The position numbers and the translations under genes were made by a program. From assembly GCA_017531445.1 (NCBI GenBank), contig JAFXKZ010000002.1, forward strand, positions 327,286-391,285: a stretch of DNA of 64,000 bases. The letters run 5' to 3'. The notes under the pieces are model-generated. The model was not told the DNA's origin, searched no databases, and saw only the letters and a program-made list of their open reading frames with translations. This document shows positions 33,808-43,061 of the stretch, piece after piece; position 1 is the stretch's first letter, and each line of letters begins with the position of its first letter. The stretch is from Kiritimatiellia bacterium. Its GTDB lineage: Bacteria; Verrucomicrobiota; Kiritimatiellia; RFP12; DVOR01.

Positions 33808-33827
33808 CGTCAGAAAGGAGATTTGTC

Positions 33828-35429
33828 TTAAGCCTTCGCTGCACGATAACGCTGAATCAGCGCGTTGGTGGAGCTGTCATGCGACAGTGGCACGGAAGGA
33901 TCGGTCAATTCTTTCAAAATTTTCCCGGCTAGTACCTTGCCCAATTCTACACCCCACTGATCAAAGGAGTAGATATTCCAAATGATGCCCTGGACAAAGA
34001 CTTTGTGTTCGTAGAGTGCAATCAACGCACCCAATGTCTTTGGTGTCAATTCATCGGCCAGAAGAGTATTGGTTGGATGATTACCCTCAAACGTTTTGAA
34101 TGGAATCAACGTTTCCGGAACACCTTCGGCACGGCACTGTTCGGCCGTTTTCCCGAAAGCAAGGGCTTCAGTCTGAGCAAAGAAGTTGGCCATCAACTTG
34201 TCGTGATGATCACTCAACGGATTGTGACTGCGGCAAAAACCGATGAAGTCTGCCGGGATCAAGCGTGTTCCCTGATGAATCAACTGATAAAATGCATGTT
34301 GACCATTGGTTCCCGGTTCTCCCCAAACGATGGGGCCGGTCGTATAATCAACGGGTTGTCCCTGGCGATCAACCGACTTACCGTTGCTCTCCATATCCAA
34401 CTGCTGCAAATAGGCAGGGAATCGTGCCAGATACTGGTCGTATGGCAACACGGCATAACTGTCGGCTCCATAACCATTGGCGTAAAGAATCCCAATCAAT
34501 GCCATCAATACCGGGAGATTCCGCCGGAAAGGTGCCGTACGGAAGTGCTTATCCATCGCCTCATAACCGGCCAATAACCGCTTGTAATTCGTTACCCCGA
34601 TGGCAATCATCAGCGAAAGCCCAATGGCAGAAGGCAGCGAATACCGCCCTCCTACCCAATCCCAAAAGCCGAACATATTGGCCGTGTCAATACCAAACTC
34701 CGCCACTTTCGCAGCATTGGTGCTCACCGCAACAAAATGCTTTGCCACCGCCGCTTCACCCAGCTGCTGCACCAACCATGCACGTGCGGTCATCGCATTT
34801 GTCATCGTCTCCTGAGTGGTAAACGTCTTGGATGCAACGATAAACAATGTTTGATCCGCCTTCACTTGAAGCAGTGTTTCTGCCATGTGCGTTGCGTCCA
34901 CATTGGAAACATAGAAGCATTTAATCGTGCGTTTGGAATACGAAGCCAACGCCTGATAAGCCATAGCCGGCCCAAGGTCAGAACCGCCAATACCAATGTT
35001 CACCACATATTTGATGCGCTTCCCGGTGGCACCCAGCCACTTGCCCGTGCGGATCAAATTGGAGAATTCACCCATTTTATCCAATACCGCATGAACATCG
35101 GCATAAACATCCTGCCCATCTACCACCAACCCTGCGGTTTTGGAACTGCGCAATGCCGTGTGCAACACCGCACGATTTTCGGTTTGATTGATGTGCACCC
35201 CTGTGAACATCGCTTCGATTTCGGATTTGAGACCGGATTTTTCCGCAAGTTGCAGCAGCAATTTCAGCGTTGGCGCATCGATCAGATTCTTCGAGTAGTC
35301 CAACGTCCATCCTGCGGCAGATGCCGTCATTTTTTCAGCACGATCCGGGTCCTCGGCAAATAATTGCTTCAATTCCAGATTCTTGCTGTCAATTTGCTCA
35401 GCCAATTTCTCGGCGGTATCCATATCCAT
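33828..35429 (-). CDS. pgi: Glucose-6-phosphate isomerase
   Basis: Interconverts glucose-6-phosphate and fructose-6-phosphate. The 533-aa protein carries the two family signatures, a first block around [18 protein letters not shown] and [13 protein letters not shown], and a later GWGELGK-like [16 protein letters not shown]. The catalytic Glu/His region is [21 protein letters not shown]. The ATG at 35429 has AAAGGATG upstream. In-frame upstream codons up to 35465 would overlap ribE and are unlikely. Last gene of the ddl-ftsQAZ operon. Confidence 0.96.
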   Translation of the reverse strand: MDMDTAEKLAEQIDSKNLELKQLFAEDPDRAEKMTASAAGWTLDYSKNLIDAPTLKLLLQLAEKSGLKSEIEAMFTGVHINQTENRAVLHTALRSSKTAGLVVDGQDVYADVHAVLDKMGEFSNLIRTGKWLGATGKRIKYVVNIGIGGSDLGPAMAYQALASYSKRTIKCFYVSNVDATHMAETLLQVKADQTLFIVASKTFTTQETMTNAMTARAWLVQQLGEAAVAKHFVAVSTNAAKVAEFGIDTANMFGFWDWVGGRYSLPSAIGLSLMIAIGVTNYKRLLAGYEAMDKHFRTAPFRRNLPVLMALIGILYANGYGADSYAVLPYDQYLARFPAYLQQLDMESNGKSVDRQGQPVDYTTGPIVWGEPGTNGQHAFYQLIHQGTRLIPADFIGFCRSHNPLSDHHDKLMANFFAQTEALAFGKTAEQCRAEGVPETLIPFKTFEGNHPTNTLLADELTPKTLGALIALYEHKVFVQGIIWNIYSFDQWGVELGKVLAGKILKELTDPSVPLSHDSSTNALIQRYRAAKA

Positions 35430-35442
35430 ACTGTCATCCTTT

Positions 35443-36090
35443 CTAATCCGCGAAACCCGCGGCAATGATTTGTCTTACTGAAAGTGTCGTATCACATCCC
35501 AATGCCCGGCGCACATACGCTCCGAGAATATCCGATTCCAAATTCACCCTATCCCCTACCGACAACTGACCCAACATCGTTTCCCGCAGCGTCGTGGGAA
35601 TAAGCGCGACTTCAAACCAATCCGCCCCCACCGCACACACGGTTAAACTCGTCCCATTGACGGCCACAGAACCTTTTCGCACCGTTCCGCGTGCAAATTC
35701 CGGAGAACACGTAAAGCGAAAAACGCGATCGCGCCCTTCCGAACGCTGCGCACACAAAACGCCGATTCCATCCACGTGACCCGTAACCAAGTGCCCGGCC
35801 AGACGATCACCAAAGCGTAACGCACGTTCCAAATTCACCAGAGAGCCAACCGACAACTTTGAAAACATCGTGCAATGTAGCGTCTCTTCCAAAACATCTG
35901 CCGCGAAACAACTCGCACTTGGAAGACGCGCAACCGTCAGGCAAGCACCATTGACCGCTATACTTTCGCCCAGCTTTAATGCTTCCTGCCCCTCCAACAA
36001 TCCCGGAGCCTCCACCTCAAGCGAAATACCCCCCTCACGCAAATTGACTGCGCGAATCCGTCCAACACATTGAATAAGCCCCGTAAACAT
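35443..36090 (-). CDS. ribE: Riboflavin synthase alpha subunit
   Basis: Catalyses dismutation of two lumazines to riboflavin. The 215-aa protein has the duplicated lumazine-binding fold: [12 protein letters not shown] at the start with [13 protein letters not shown], then [11 protein letters not shown] with [20 protein letters not shown] lies 7-8 nt before the ATG at 36090. The other rib genes are absent from the window, so it is uncoupled from the usual rib operon. Confidence 0.95.
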   Translation of the reverse strand: MFTGLIQCVGRIRAVNLREGGISLEVEAPGLLEGQEALKLGESIAVNGACLTVARLPSASCFAADVLEETLHCTMFSKLSVGSLVNLERALRFGDRLAGHLVTGHVDGIGVLCAQRSEGRDRVFRFTCSPEFARGTVRKGSVAVNGTSLTVCAVGADWFEVALIPTTLRETMLGQLSVGDRVNLESDILGAYVRRALGCDTTLSVRQIIAAGFAD

Positions 36091-36100
36091 CACCGCTTCC

Positions 36101-36544
36101 TCATGCTTCCAAAAGAAACGTACAGGGACCGTCATTTACTAAAGCAATCGCCATATCCGCCCCGAAACGTCCGGTTCCCAAGCGGTTCCCCAACGTTTTA
36201 CGTAATTGTTCACAGCAGTAATTGTAGAGCGGTTCTGCCACCTCCGGACGCGCCGCAGTTGAAAATCCGGGACGATTTCCGGAACGTGTATCTGCATACA
36301 GCGTAAACTGCGATACCAGAATAACCGCGCCATTCACGTCCATCAACGAGCGATTCATTGCTCCATTTTCATCTTCAAATACACGAAGCTTCAGCAATTT
36401 CGCACACAGTTTCTCTGCTTGCGCAGGCGTATCATCCGGAGCAATACCGCACAACACCAGAAAACCATGACCTTGAAATGCCGCAACCGTTTCTGTCGCC
36501 ACCGTCACAGATGCCTCAGTAACACGTTGTACCAAAAATCTCAT
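36101..36544 (-). CDS. dtd: D-aminoacyl-tRNA deacylase
   Basis: Removes D-amino acids mischarged on tRNA. The 147-aa protein has MRFLVQRV at the N-terminus, the SQFTLYADT active-site motif near 77-85 and the C-terminal NDGPCTFLLEA (variant of NxGPVT). The ATG overlaps the stop of the small lipoprotein gene by 4 bp. Confidence 0.95.
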   Translation of the reverse strand: MRFLVQRVTEASVTVATETVAAFQGHGFLVLCGIAPDDTPAQAEKLCAKLLKLRVFEDENGAMNRSLMDVNGAVILVSQFTLYADTRSGNRPGFSTAARPEVAEPLYNYCCEQLRKTLGNRLGTGRFGADMAIALVNDGPCTFLLEA

Positions 36545-36819
36545 TTCGTCCCCTTTCCACTTTCGACAGTGCTCAATTCCTCACATACATACAGGATATT
36601 TCGAGTTGAAAGGTGCATTGAATTATACCGCACCACAATCTGTTTCCCCTCCAATGTTACCACTGGAGGCGTCTTTCGATCCAAGGCTATCACTGCCTGT
36701 TGCAATGCTGAAAAGTCAACGGAAGCGGGCGACTCAAACCTGAACTCTCTCCAATCTTCCTGACGACACCCGGCAAGAAGCAGGAAAGAGACAAGTAAAC
36801 TGAAGCTCCGGAAGTTCAT
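36541..36819 (-). CDS. Small putative lipoprotein between ftsZ and dtd
   Basis: A 92-aa protein with a signal peptide ending in the lipobox LLAGC (Cys18), then a soluble domain of about 70 residues with a beta-alpha-beta-like layout (FRFESPAS, LQQAVIAL, VVTLEGKQIVVRY, RNILYVCEEL). I do not recognise it. Overlaps on both sides (ATGA with ftsZ and with dtd) bind it to the division operon, so a role at the septum or envelope is possible (inference). Confidence 0.65.
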   Translation of the reverse strand: MNFRSFSLLVSFLLLAGCRQEDWREFRFESPASVDFSALQQAVIALDRKTPPVVTLEGKQIVVRYNSMHLSTRNILYVCEELSTVESGKGTK

Positions 36820-37970
36820 CGTTTCAATCGGATTTTCCGGCGCAAATACGTTGGTTCATCGTAATTAACGCCATCAATAATCGTTCGTTCAACATCGTCA
36901 AAACGGTCTTTCACCGCGGTCAAAGCCTTTGCTTTTGCCCCTTTACCTGCACGACGCCGAACCGGTTGTAACGCATCGCCCGAGGGAGCAATCTCAAGGC
37001 CCTGTTGTGTAAACGCGAGCACGACCACTTCCATTTTTCCGTTGAAAACCGCCTGATTCACCGTGCCAAGCACCACTTCCGCTTGCTTATTGATCACCTT
37101 TTGCAAGCCCGACATCAGTGTATTGAGTTCACTCAACCGCAAGTCATCCCCTGCAAGAACGCCAACAATCACCTGACTTGCATTTGCAAGCGAATCGACG
37201 CCTCTCAAGCGGAAACGCGGTGAAGAAGAAAGTGTTTCAACGATTGTTTCAGCTCTTCGCTCTCCTGTGGCTTCTGCATCGGCAAAGGCAAAGGTAAGCG
37301 CACCCCCCACCTCACGTTCAAGCATTTGCCGGAAATGTTCCACGTCAAATTGGATATACCCGGGGTGCACAAGTAGCGTCCACAACAGGCTAACCCCCGC
37401 AGAAAGACGGTCGGCAACGTAATCAAATGATTGCTCTGCCGTCCACTGTTCACTTCCTTTCGGCATGAAAGCTGCAAGCGGCACCGTTGTCACCGCATTG
37501 GCAGTCTCACTTAAAATCGGCGCAATAATTGAGGCGGTCTTCTTACGGGCATCCCCTTCAAAAGCAAAAGGCTCGGTCGCAAACACAATATTAGCGATCC
37601 CGCGATCACGCAACGCTCGCAGCAATGGTTCGCACGCGCCGGAGGTGCCTCCGCCACAACACGTCAGCACCACGACCAAACGCGGTGCACCGATTTGCTG
37701 CATTAAAATAGCGGCATCATCACGAAAAGCCCCCACGCCCAAAATATGATCTCCGCCGGTTCCGCGACCGGAAAGGCGCTGTGTCCCGAAAATCGTCGCA
37801 GAAACGCCTTCAGCATGCGTAAGCGTTTGAAGCACGGCATCGTCGGTATCCAAGATCAAGATACGCATCGGAGGTTGCGATAAGTCACGTCGTGATTTCA
37901 GCGCAATCTGCCGCGCAATTTTTGCAGCTGCGCCGCCTACCGAGATTAAAAGAAGGTCTTCGGCTTTCAT
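36816..37970 (-). CDS. ftsZ: Divergent FtsZ-like tubulin homologue
   Basis: A 384-aa protein in the ftsZ position directly after ftsA. The tubulin G-box appears as CCGGGTSGA (104-112) in place of GMGGGTGTGAA. The first glycine loop is VGGAAAKIA (11-19), without the GNAVN pattern. The T7 loop IQFDVEHFRQM (206-216) keeps only one of the two catalytic aspartates: N becomes Q and the second D becomes H211. The extreme C-terminus DEPTYLRRK (371-379) still matches the FtsA-binding peptide D-x-P-x-F/Y-L-R-R and ends in a basic tail. It may polymerise with weak or no GTP hydrolysis (inference). Confidence 0.78.
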   Translation of the reverse strand: MKAEDLLLISVGGAAAKIARQIALKSRRDLSQPPMRILILDTDDAVLQTLTHAEGVSATIFGTQRLSGRGTGGDHILGVGAFRDDAAILMQQIGAPRLVVVLTCCGGGTSGACEPLLRALRDRGIANIVFATEPFAFEGDARKKTASIIAPILSETANAVTTVPLAAFMPKGSEQWTAEQSFDYVADRLSAGVSLLWTLLVHPGYIQFDVEHFRQMLEREVGGALTFAFADAEATGERRAETIVETLSSSPRFRLRGVDSLANASQVIVGVLAGDDLRLSELNTLMSGLQKVINKQAEVVLGTVNQAVFNGKMEVVVLAFTQQGLEIAPSGDALQPVRRRAGKGAKAKALTAVKDRFDDVERTIIDGVNYDEPTYLRRKIRLKR

Positions 37971-37972
37971 AG

Positions 37973-39175
37973 TTATCCCTTTATGAAGGCACGCATCCGC
38001 GAAAAGAATGAGGGCTTACGCACTTCTTGCGCCAAGGTCTTTGCCCGCATCTTGAGCAATCCTATCGCTGTTGCATAGCGATAAGGTGCCATTTGAATCA
38101 TTTCAGGCACATCAATCACATCCATTGGTACCCCAATTCTGCAGGTACAATCCAGCACTGTGCTCACTTGTTCAGTGATATTCGGCAACGCCGCAGTGCC
38201 TCCGGTCAACCAAACACCGCCATGAAGCGTAGAGGGGACGACCCCTTGCCGCAACAGGATATCGCGTAGCAAATAGAGTGTTTCGTTGACCCGTTCGGTC
38301 GTTACCGTCTGAATAGCATGTACAGAAACCGTGCGTTCGGCACTAAACGTTGATTGCAAGCTATAGCGTTCATTCGCCAAGTCCGGCTGAATCTGCGCCG
38401 CACCGCGTTCGATCTTCATGCGCTCAGCCATATCCTGATTCAATTGAAACGCCTGTGCCAAATCGTTCGTCAAATGATGCCCGCCAATCCCAAGTGTACC
38501 AGCAGCCACAACGATACGATTGGAGATTGCCAGGTAATCACACGTCCCGGCTCCAAAATTGATGACCAGCGCACCATCCGAACGCGTCTGCTGATCAAGC
38601 ACTGCTGCAGCATCTGCACAGCCGGAAAAGATGGTCTCTACGGTATGCATACCCGCTTGGGAAATAGCAGAATGCAACGCCTCTACCGCAGTCCGCGGCG
38701 CTGAAAGTTCAAGCACCGACGCTTCCAATTGCGTCCCTTTCATTCCGACCGGGCTCTCAACCGAATGATTATTTACCTTGAACCATTGTTTGAAGCGTTG
38801 CAGCAATACATCAGGAGAATTGGGCGTTTCAATGGAGAATGCGGCTTCTTGTGCTTCAATCTCATCGTCCTCATTCATTACTTTGGTAGACACAAATGAG
38901 GTGGTCCCTTTGCGTACATTCGTCTTAATTTCTTGCGCCGAGAGGCTCGTGATTACCTCGTAAAGTTCAATATTATGCTGTTGGTTCATCTCGGAAACGG
39001 CTTTGCGAATCGTCTGAACAGCTTCACCGATATTCCGGATAATTCCTTTCTTTACGCCATAGGTCGGCGTTGTGACCACATGCAAAATACGCAACTGACC
39101 GTCCACCACCTCGCCGGCTGCGAGCACGGTGTTCTGCGTTCCAATATCCAATGCACCTAAAACCTGTGTCGCCAT
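37973..39175 (-). CDS. ftsA: Cell division protein FtsA
   Basis: An actin-fold protein that tethers FtsZ to the membrane. The 400-aa protein shows phosphate-1 ALDIGTQNT near 9-16, phosphate-2 VINFGAGTCDYLA and the adenosine motif WLTGGTAALPN. The 1C insertion lies at about 85-165. The C-terminal amphipathic helix SFFSRMRAFIKG is the membrane anchor. Stop and ftsZ start are 2 bp apart. Confidence 0.95.
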   Translation of the reverse strand: MATQVLGALDIGTQNTVLAAGEVVDGQLRILHVVTTPTYGVKKGIIRNIGEAVQTIRKAVSEMNQQHNIELYEVITSLSAQEIKTNVRKGTTSFVSTKVMNEDDEIEAQEAAFSIETPNSPDVLLQRFKQWFKVNNHSVESPVGMKGTQLEASVLELSAPRTAVEALHSAISQAGMHTVETIFSGCADAAAVLDQQTRSDGALVINFGAGTCDYLAISNRIVVAAGTLGIGGHHLTNDLAQAFQLNQDMAERMKIERGAAQIQPDLANERYSLQSTFSAERTVSVHAIQTVTTERVNETLYLLRDILLRQGVVPSTLHGGVWLTGGTAALPNITEQVSTVLDCTCRIGVPMDVIDVPEMIQMAPYRYATAIGLLKMRAKTLAQEVRKPSFFSRMRAFIKG

Positions 39176-39185
39176 ATTCGTTTCC

Positions 39186-40046
39186 TTATTCGGACATCGT
39201 CACACGGTCTGCCGCCATCGCGTTAAAATGCTTCAACCCTCTTGCGGCATTTGATTTCAATACAATAGAAACATTACGGATACGCTGCAACATCGCCTCG
39301 GAAGTTTCGGTCTCTGTAGACATATTTTCCCATGCAATCGTAATCTTACGCCCATCAACCAACGTAACCACCAAGCCGTCATCCGGATCCAATCCCAAGA
39401 GCATTACACGCTTGACTGCACTGTTAAAATATTCAGCCGTGTTTGACACGGTTAGCAGCAGCCGCAGCATACAATGCAATTGTTCCGGCAACCGGCTGCC
39501 GGGCATCATCTCTTCCGGCAAATCAAATCCGCCGATTTCAGGATAATTTCCCGATGACCGTGCAAACGTGAAGATGACCCCCTCTTCATCTACGAAAAGC
39601 GGCGGACGATTATCCCCGGCGATACGAGCCAGAGGCATACGTTCCTCTACCCAAAGATCCACCCGATCGCCTTGAACATACGTCATTTGCACATTTTTGA
39701 CAAGCGGCATCTGCGTTTGCAACCGTTCTACAATGTCAGACGTTACCAACTCATAGCCATTGCGCGGTTGATTCATCCCGAAACATTCTAAAATATACGC
39801 CCGACTGATTGTGGCATTTCCCATGATATTGATTGCTTGCGGTGCCACCATAAAGTGCGGATTCCGCTTGTAATAGCAACTGCGGAAGCCGAAAAACAGT
39901 CCCAAGCAGAGCAAAACGCCGAGCAACCCTGCGAGAAAAAAAGACAACCTTGGAACAATACCAAGCCACCATACCACAATGGCATTTGCAGGTTTCCGAT
40001 GCGTCTTTTTCGTCTTTCGCTCGCGAATTGTATTCAACGAATCCAT
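39186..40046 (-). CDS. ftsQ: Cell division protein FtsQ (POTRA domain)
   Basis: A bitopic divisome protein of 286 aa. A basic cytoplasmic tail (RERKTKKTHRK) comes first, then one membrane helix at about 28-55. A POTRA domain follows at about 65-135 (INIMGNATISRAYILECFGM, MPLVKNVQMTYVQGDRVDLWVEER). A FtsQ/DivIB beta domain (PLFVDEEGVIF) completes it. The ATG at 40046 has GGGGGAG upstream; a TTG at 40067 would overlap ddl. Confidence 0.9.
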   Translation of the reverse strand: MDSLNTIRERKTKKTHRKPANAIVVWWLGIVPRLSFFLAGLLGVLLCLGLFFGFRSCYYKRNPHFMVAPQAINIMGNATISRAYILECFGMNQPRNGYELVTSDIVERLQTQMPLVKNVQMTYVQGDRVDLWVEERMPLARIAGDNRPPLFVDEEGVIFTFARSSGNYPEIGGFDLPEEMMPGSRLPEQLHCMLRLLLTVSNTAEYFNSAVKRVMLLGLDPDDGLVVTLVDGRKITIAWENMSTETETSEAMLQRIRNVSIVLKSNAARGLKHFNAMAADRVTMSE

Positions 40047-40063
40047 TGATCGCCCACTCCCCC

Positions 40064-40960
40064 TCAATCAAACGTTGCCTTCTCAATCAATTGCGCACAG
40101 AACTCCGGGAATGCGATTCCGGCACGTGCGGCAGCCTCCGGCAACAAACTGGTCGCAGTACATCCCGGAGCCGTATTAAGCTCAAGGATGTAAGCCTGCC
40201 CCTCTTCATTCACACGAAAATCCACCCGGATTGCCCCTCTGCAACGTGTTGCCGCATAGGCCGCCTCGGCAATTTTCTGCAAACGGGCGGTTAATTCCGA
40301 AGGCTCCGGATAGAGATGGCGGGAGCCGCCCGGTGCATATTTTGCATGAAAATCATACCATCCATTCGGAGCCAGGATTTCAATCACCGGCAACGCCGTG
40401 CCATTCACCACCCCTACCGCCAGTTCCCTTCCGGGAATATACGCTTCTACCAATGCCTCCCCTGCACAATCCTGTGCACATGCCAACCGCACAGCTTCCG
40501 CCCACTGCGAAGCTTCCGTTACTTTGGAAAGGCCCACACTTGATCCGTCACGCGGCGGCTTTACAACCACAGGAAGTGCCAAAGGACAGGGCTTATCAGC
40601 GTCCGCAAGGGTTACACTGAGACCGGGCGGCGTTTGGATTCCTGCCGCTTCCAGCACTTGCTTCGTCGCCACCTTGTCCATGCAAAGGGCACTTGTCCAT
40701 GCGCCGGGACCGGTATACGGCAACTTTAGCGCGTCCAAATCACGCTGAATTCCGCCATTTTCACCATAGCCTCCGTGCAAAGCGATAAAAACAGCTTCCG
40801 TTGCGGACGGAACGCCTTCAAGTGATTCACTTTTCAAAAAAACCGGTGTCACCGTATACCCAGCCGCCTGCAATGCCGCAACGACTGCTTCACCGGAACG
40901 CAACGAAATCTCTGATTCGTGGGAGACGCCCCCCATTACTACTGCAACGTGCTTACGCAT
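40064..40960 (-). CDS. ddl: D-alanine--D-alanine ligase
   Basis: ATP-grasp enzyme making the D-Ala-D-Ala dipeptide for peptidoglycan. The 298-aa protein has VVMGGVSHESEISLRSG at the start, VVVKPPRDGSSVG in the ATP site, and the metal-binding IRVDFRVNEE and ILELNTAPGCTATSLLP. First gene of the ddl-ftsQ-ftsA-ftsZ operon. No MurB or MurC gene lies upstream in the window. Confidence 0.95.
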   Translation of the reverse strand: MRKHVAVVMGGVSHESEISLRSGEAVVAALQAAGYTVTPVFLKSESLEGVPSATEAVFIALHGGYGENGGIQRDLDALKLPYTGPGAWTSALCMDKVATKQVLEAAGIQTPPGLSVTLADADKPCPLALPVVVKPPRDGSSVGLSKVTEASQWAEAVRLACAQDCAGEALVEAYIPGRELAVGVVNGTALPVIEILAPNGWYDFHAKYAPGGSRHLYPEPSELTARLQKIAEAAYAATRCRGAIRVDFRVNEEGQAYILELNTAPGCTATSLLPEAAARAGIAFPEFCAQLIEKATFD

Positions 40961-41233
40961 TCAACTATCCTCTTTGGGAGATAGTTTAGCATATTTCATC
41001 CGATTTTAATCCCGAAATTGGCACAAAACACAAGAAAAATAGCCCATTCTGCATTTATTTTGCCCTTTGAGACACGCTTAAAACCCGGAATCACAACGCC
41101 GGATTTTGCCGGAAACAAGCCGCCCATTCCAAACAAATCCCCGCTTCAAACCTGCTCATTCCCGCCATCTCCAACCTTCTTCACCGGAATCACCGACGTG
41201 ATGACTATCCCCCCCTCGCCATCCCGGTAAATA
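40961..41233. other. Non-coding region upstream of ddl
   Basis: No gene. It should hold the ddl operon promoter, but I find no convincing box pair. It contains several CCGG/GCCGG repeats (41083-41110) that could fold weakly. Confidence 0.4.
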
Positions 41234-41315
41234 AACATGGGCGAAACCGCTGCTCACAATCGCCCATATTGAAAGAGAAGATCGCCGACATTGACCATTC
41301 AACATCGGCGATCTT
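41234..41315. repeat. 82-bp four-half-site intergenic element, copy 4
   Basis: Half-sites AACATGGGCGA (41234), TCGCCCATATT (41260), AAGATCGCCGA (41278) and TCGGCGATCTT (41305) start 26, 18 and 27 bp apart. The second pair is perfect, and relative to copy 3 its central GG/CC is swapped on both arms, so pairing is kept. It begins 20 bp beyond the tcdA stop. Confidence 0.85.
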
Positions 41316-41335
41316 AAAACACCTTTGCAACAGGC

Positions 41336-42073
41336 TTATTTTCCCTTGTCCGTAAGATACCGAACCACCTCTGCTGCTAAAAGCAATCCCGCCGAAGCCG
41401 TTACCGGCATATAAGACCCCAGAGTGCCATCATGAAGCGGCGCAGCCACTTCACTTGACCATACACAACGTATACCTTTTTCAATCCCCATTCGGCGAAG
41501 TTGCTGCCGCACATTACGCGCCAAAGGGCAGACCTGCGTCTTGGAAATATCGGTAATCCGCAGTGCAAGCGGATCCAACTTTCGTGCCGCCCCCATCGCA
41601 GACCAAACCGGAAGCCGATACTGAACGGCGGCAAACAAAAGTGCTACTTTCGCCGCAACATCATCAATTGCATCAACAATTACATCCGGAGCAATTTCCT
41701 GAATAAGAGCAGAGACATTTTCAGGCGTGACAAAACAGCTTTTACCTTCTGCACGACAGTGCGGTGCGATGTCCGCCAAACGCTGACAGGTCACCACCGT
41801 TTTTTCATGCCCAACTGCCGAAACCGCTGAAAAAGGTTGCCGATTCAGATTGGTAACATCAAACACATCCCCATCAACCAACGTCAATTTCCCAACGCCG
41901 CTTCTGGCCAGAGCCTCTGCACACGCCCCGCCGACAGCCCCCACGCCAACCAGCAAAACGTGCGCCAACTGCAACCGCTCCATCCCCTCGTTTCCCAACA
42001 GAGCAGCCGTACGTTTCAAAGAAAAAGATGCCTGAACAGCATCAGGCATCTTCACGTTTTTCAGAGATTTCAT
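41336..42073 (-). CDS. tcdA: TcdA/CsdL-like E1-type tRNA threonylcarbamoyladenosine dehydratase
   Basis: A ThiF/MoeB-fold ATPase of about 245 aa, likely forming cyclic t6A in tRNA. It has LLVGVGAVGGACAEALARSG, the VDGDVFDVTNLNRQ nucleotide motif, IVDAIDD, and PVWSAMGAARKLDP as in TcdA. The ATG at 42073 overlaps the oppD stop (ATGA) but has no good ribosome site, and a terminator-like hairpin lies within the first codons. A TTG at 42019 just after the hairpin, or the ATG at 42049, are alternatives. At 245 aa it is somewhat shorter than E. coli TcdA. Confidence 0.8.
   Translation of the reverse strand: MKSLKNVKMPDAVQASFSLKRTAALLGNEGMERLQLAHVLLVGVGAVGGACAEALARSGVGKLTLVDGDVFDVTNLNRQPFSAVSAVGHEKTVVTCQRLADIAPHCRAEGKSCFVTPENVSALIQEIAPDVIVDAIDDVAAKVALLFAAVQYRLPVWSAMGAARKLDPLALRITDISKTQVCPLARNVRQQLRRMGIEKGIRCVWSSEVAAPLHDGTLGSYMPVTASAGLLLAAEVVRYLTDKGK
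42020..42052 (-). terminator. Terminator-like hairpin inside the 5' end of tcdA
   Basis: AAGATGCCTGA (42025-42035) and TCAGGCATCTT (42042-42052) are perfect 11-bp arms around a 6-nt loop. On the minus strand the stem is followed by TTTCTTTG. It lies 18 bp after the oppD stop, so it can end the transporter transcript or attenuate tcdA. Confidence 0.75.
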
Positions 42074-43050
42074 TGTGCGTAAGGGCAACGAACCAAATGT
42101 GAGCCCACCGGGCACAAATCCACCGGCGTCTGTGCACATTCCGGATGTGCACAATCACACCGCTCCGCAAAGCGGCACCCGGGCGCATAATTTCCCGGAC
42201 TCGGCACCTGTCCGGGGATGGCGCGCAAGATTTTTCCGCGTGTTGCGTGAGACGGAAGAGCTTCCAAAAGCGCGCGCGCATAGGGATGTTTCGGTCCGGC
42301 AAAGAAATCTTTCGCAGCCGCCTGTTCCACGACCTGCCCGGCATACATCACCGCGACACGGTGCGCCATCCGGTAGACAACGCCCATATCGTGCGTGATG
42401 AAAATCATTCCGGAATCCTTACGGTGCAGTTGCAACATCAATTCAAGCACCTGCGCTTGAATCGTCACATCCAAAGCCGTTGTGGGTTCATCCGCAATCA
42501 CCAACTGCGGTTCGAGAATCAGACACATCGCAATCATTACGCGCTGCTGCATACCGCCCGAAAGCTCATAAGGGTAGCAGCGCAATGCCAATTCAGGATT
42601 CTGAATTCCCACTTTTTCAAGCCACAACAATGCCCGTTCACGGGCACGATCTTTCGTGAGTTCCGGCTCGTGAATGCGCACCGCTTCAATAATCTGATCG
42701 CCGATACGCACCAATGGCGAAAGCGCAGTCATGGGATCCTGAAAGATAACACCGATCTTTTTACCACGATACGTCCGCATCTTGTCCATCGGAAGCTTCA
42801 GCAAATCAACACCGTCAAAGAGGATTTCGCCACTCAATACCTTGGAAGGCGGAGAGGGCAAAAGGCGGGGAATGCACATCGAACTCACCGATTTTCCACA
42901 TCCCGATTCGCCCACGATACAAAGAATCTCTCCACGATGGACATCAAACGAAACATTCTGCACGGTTGTAACCGCCTGACGGGTTTCATCATTTTCAAAG
43001 GCAATCGTCAGATTGCGAACCTGCAAAAGAGGTTGGTCAGAATTGGACAT
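42070..43050 (-). CDS. Oligopeptide-type ABC transporter ATPase (OppD/DppD family)
   Basis: A 326-aa ABC ATPase with Walker A GESGCGKS, signature LSGGMQQR, Walker B LVIADEPTTALD and an H-loop ITHDMG. The C-terminal oligopeptide-transporter extension has four cysteines (PGCRFAERCDCAHPEC, then C) of the OppD/DppD type. It energises the permease encoded 11 bp upstream. The OppF partner is not adjacent. Confidence 0.92.
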   Translation of the reverse strand: MSNSDQPLLQVRNLTIAFENDETRQAVTTVQNVSFDVHRGEILCIVGESGCGKSVSSMCIPRLLPSPPSKVLSGEILFDGVDLLKLPMDKMRTYRGKKIGVIFQDPMTALSPLVRIGDQIIEAVRIHEPELTKDRARERALLWLEKVGIQNPELALRCYPYELSGGMQQRVMIAMCLILEPQLVIADEPTTALDVTIQAQVLELMLQLHRKDSGMIFITHDMGVVYRMAHRVAVMYAGQVVEQAAAKDFFAGPKHPYARALLEALPSHATRGKILRAIPGQVPSPGNYAPGCRFAERCDCAHPECAQTPVDLCPVGSHLVRCPYAQ

Positions 43051-43061
43051 TACGCCACTCC

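Noticed and set aside
42074..42154. Longer N-terminus for TcdA
   Set aside because: It would overlap the conserved cysteine-rich end of oppD and adds Gly-rich sequence absent from the family.
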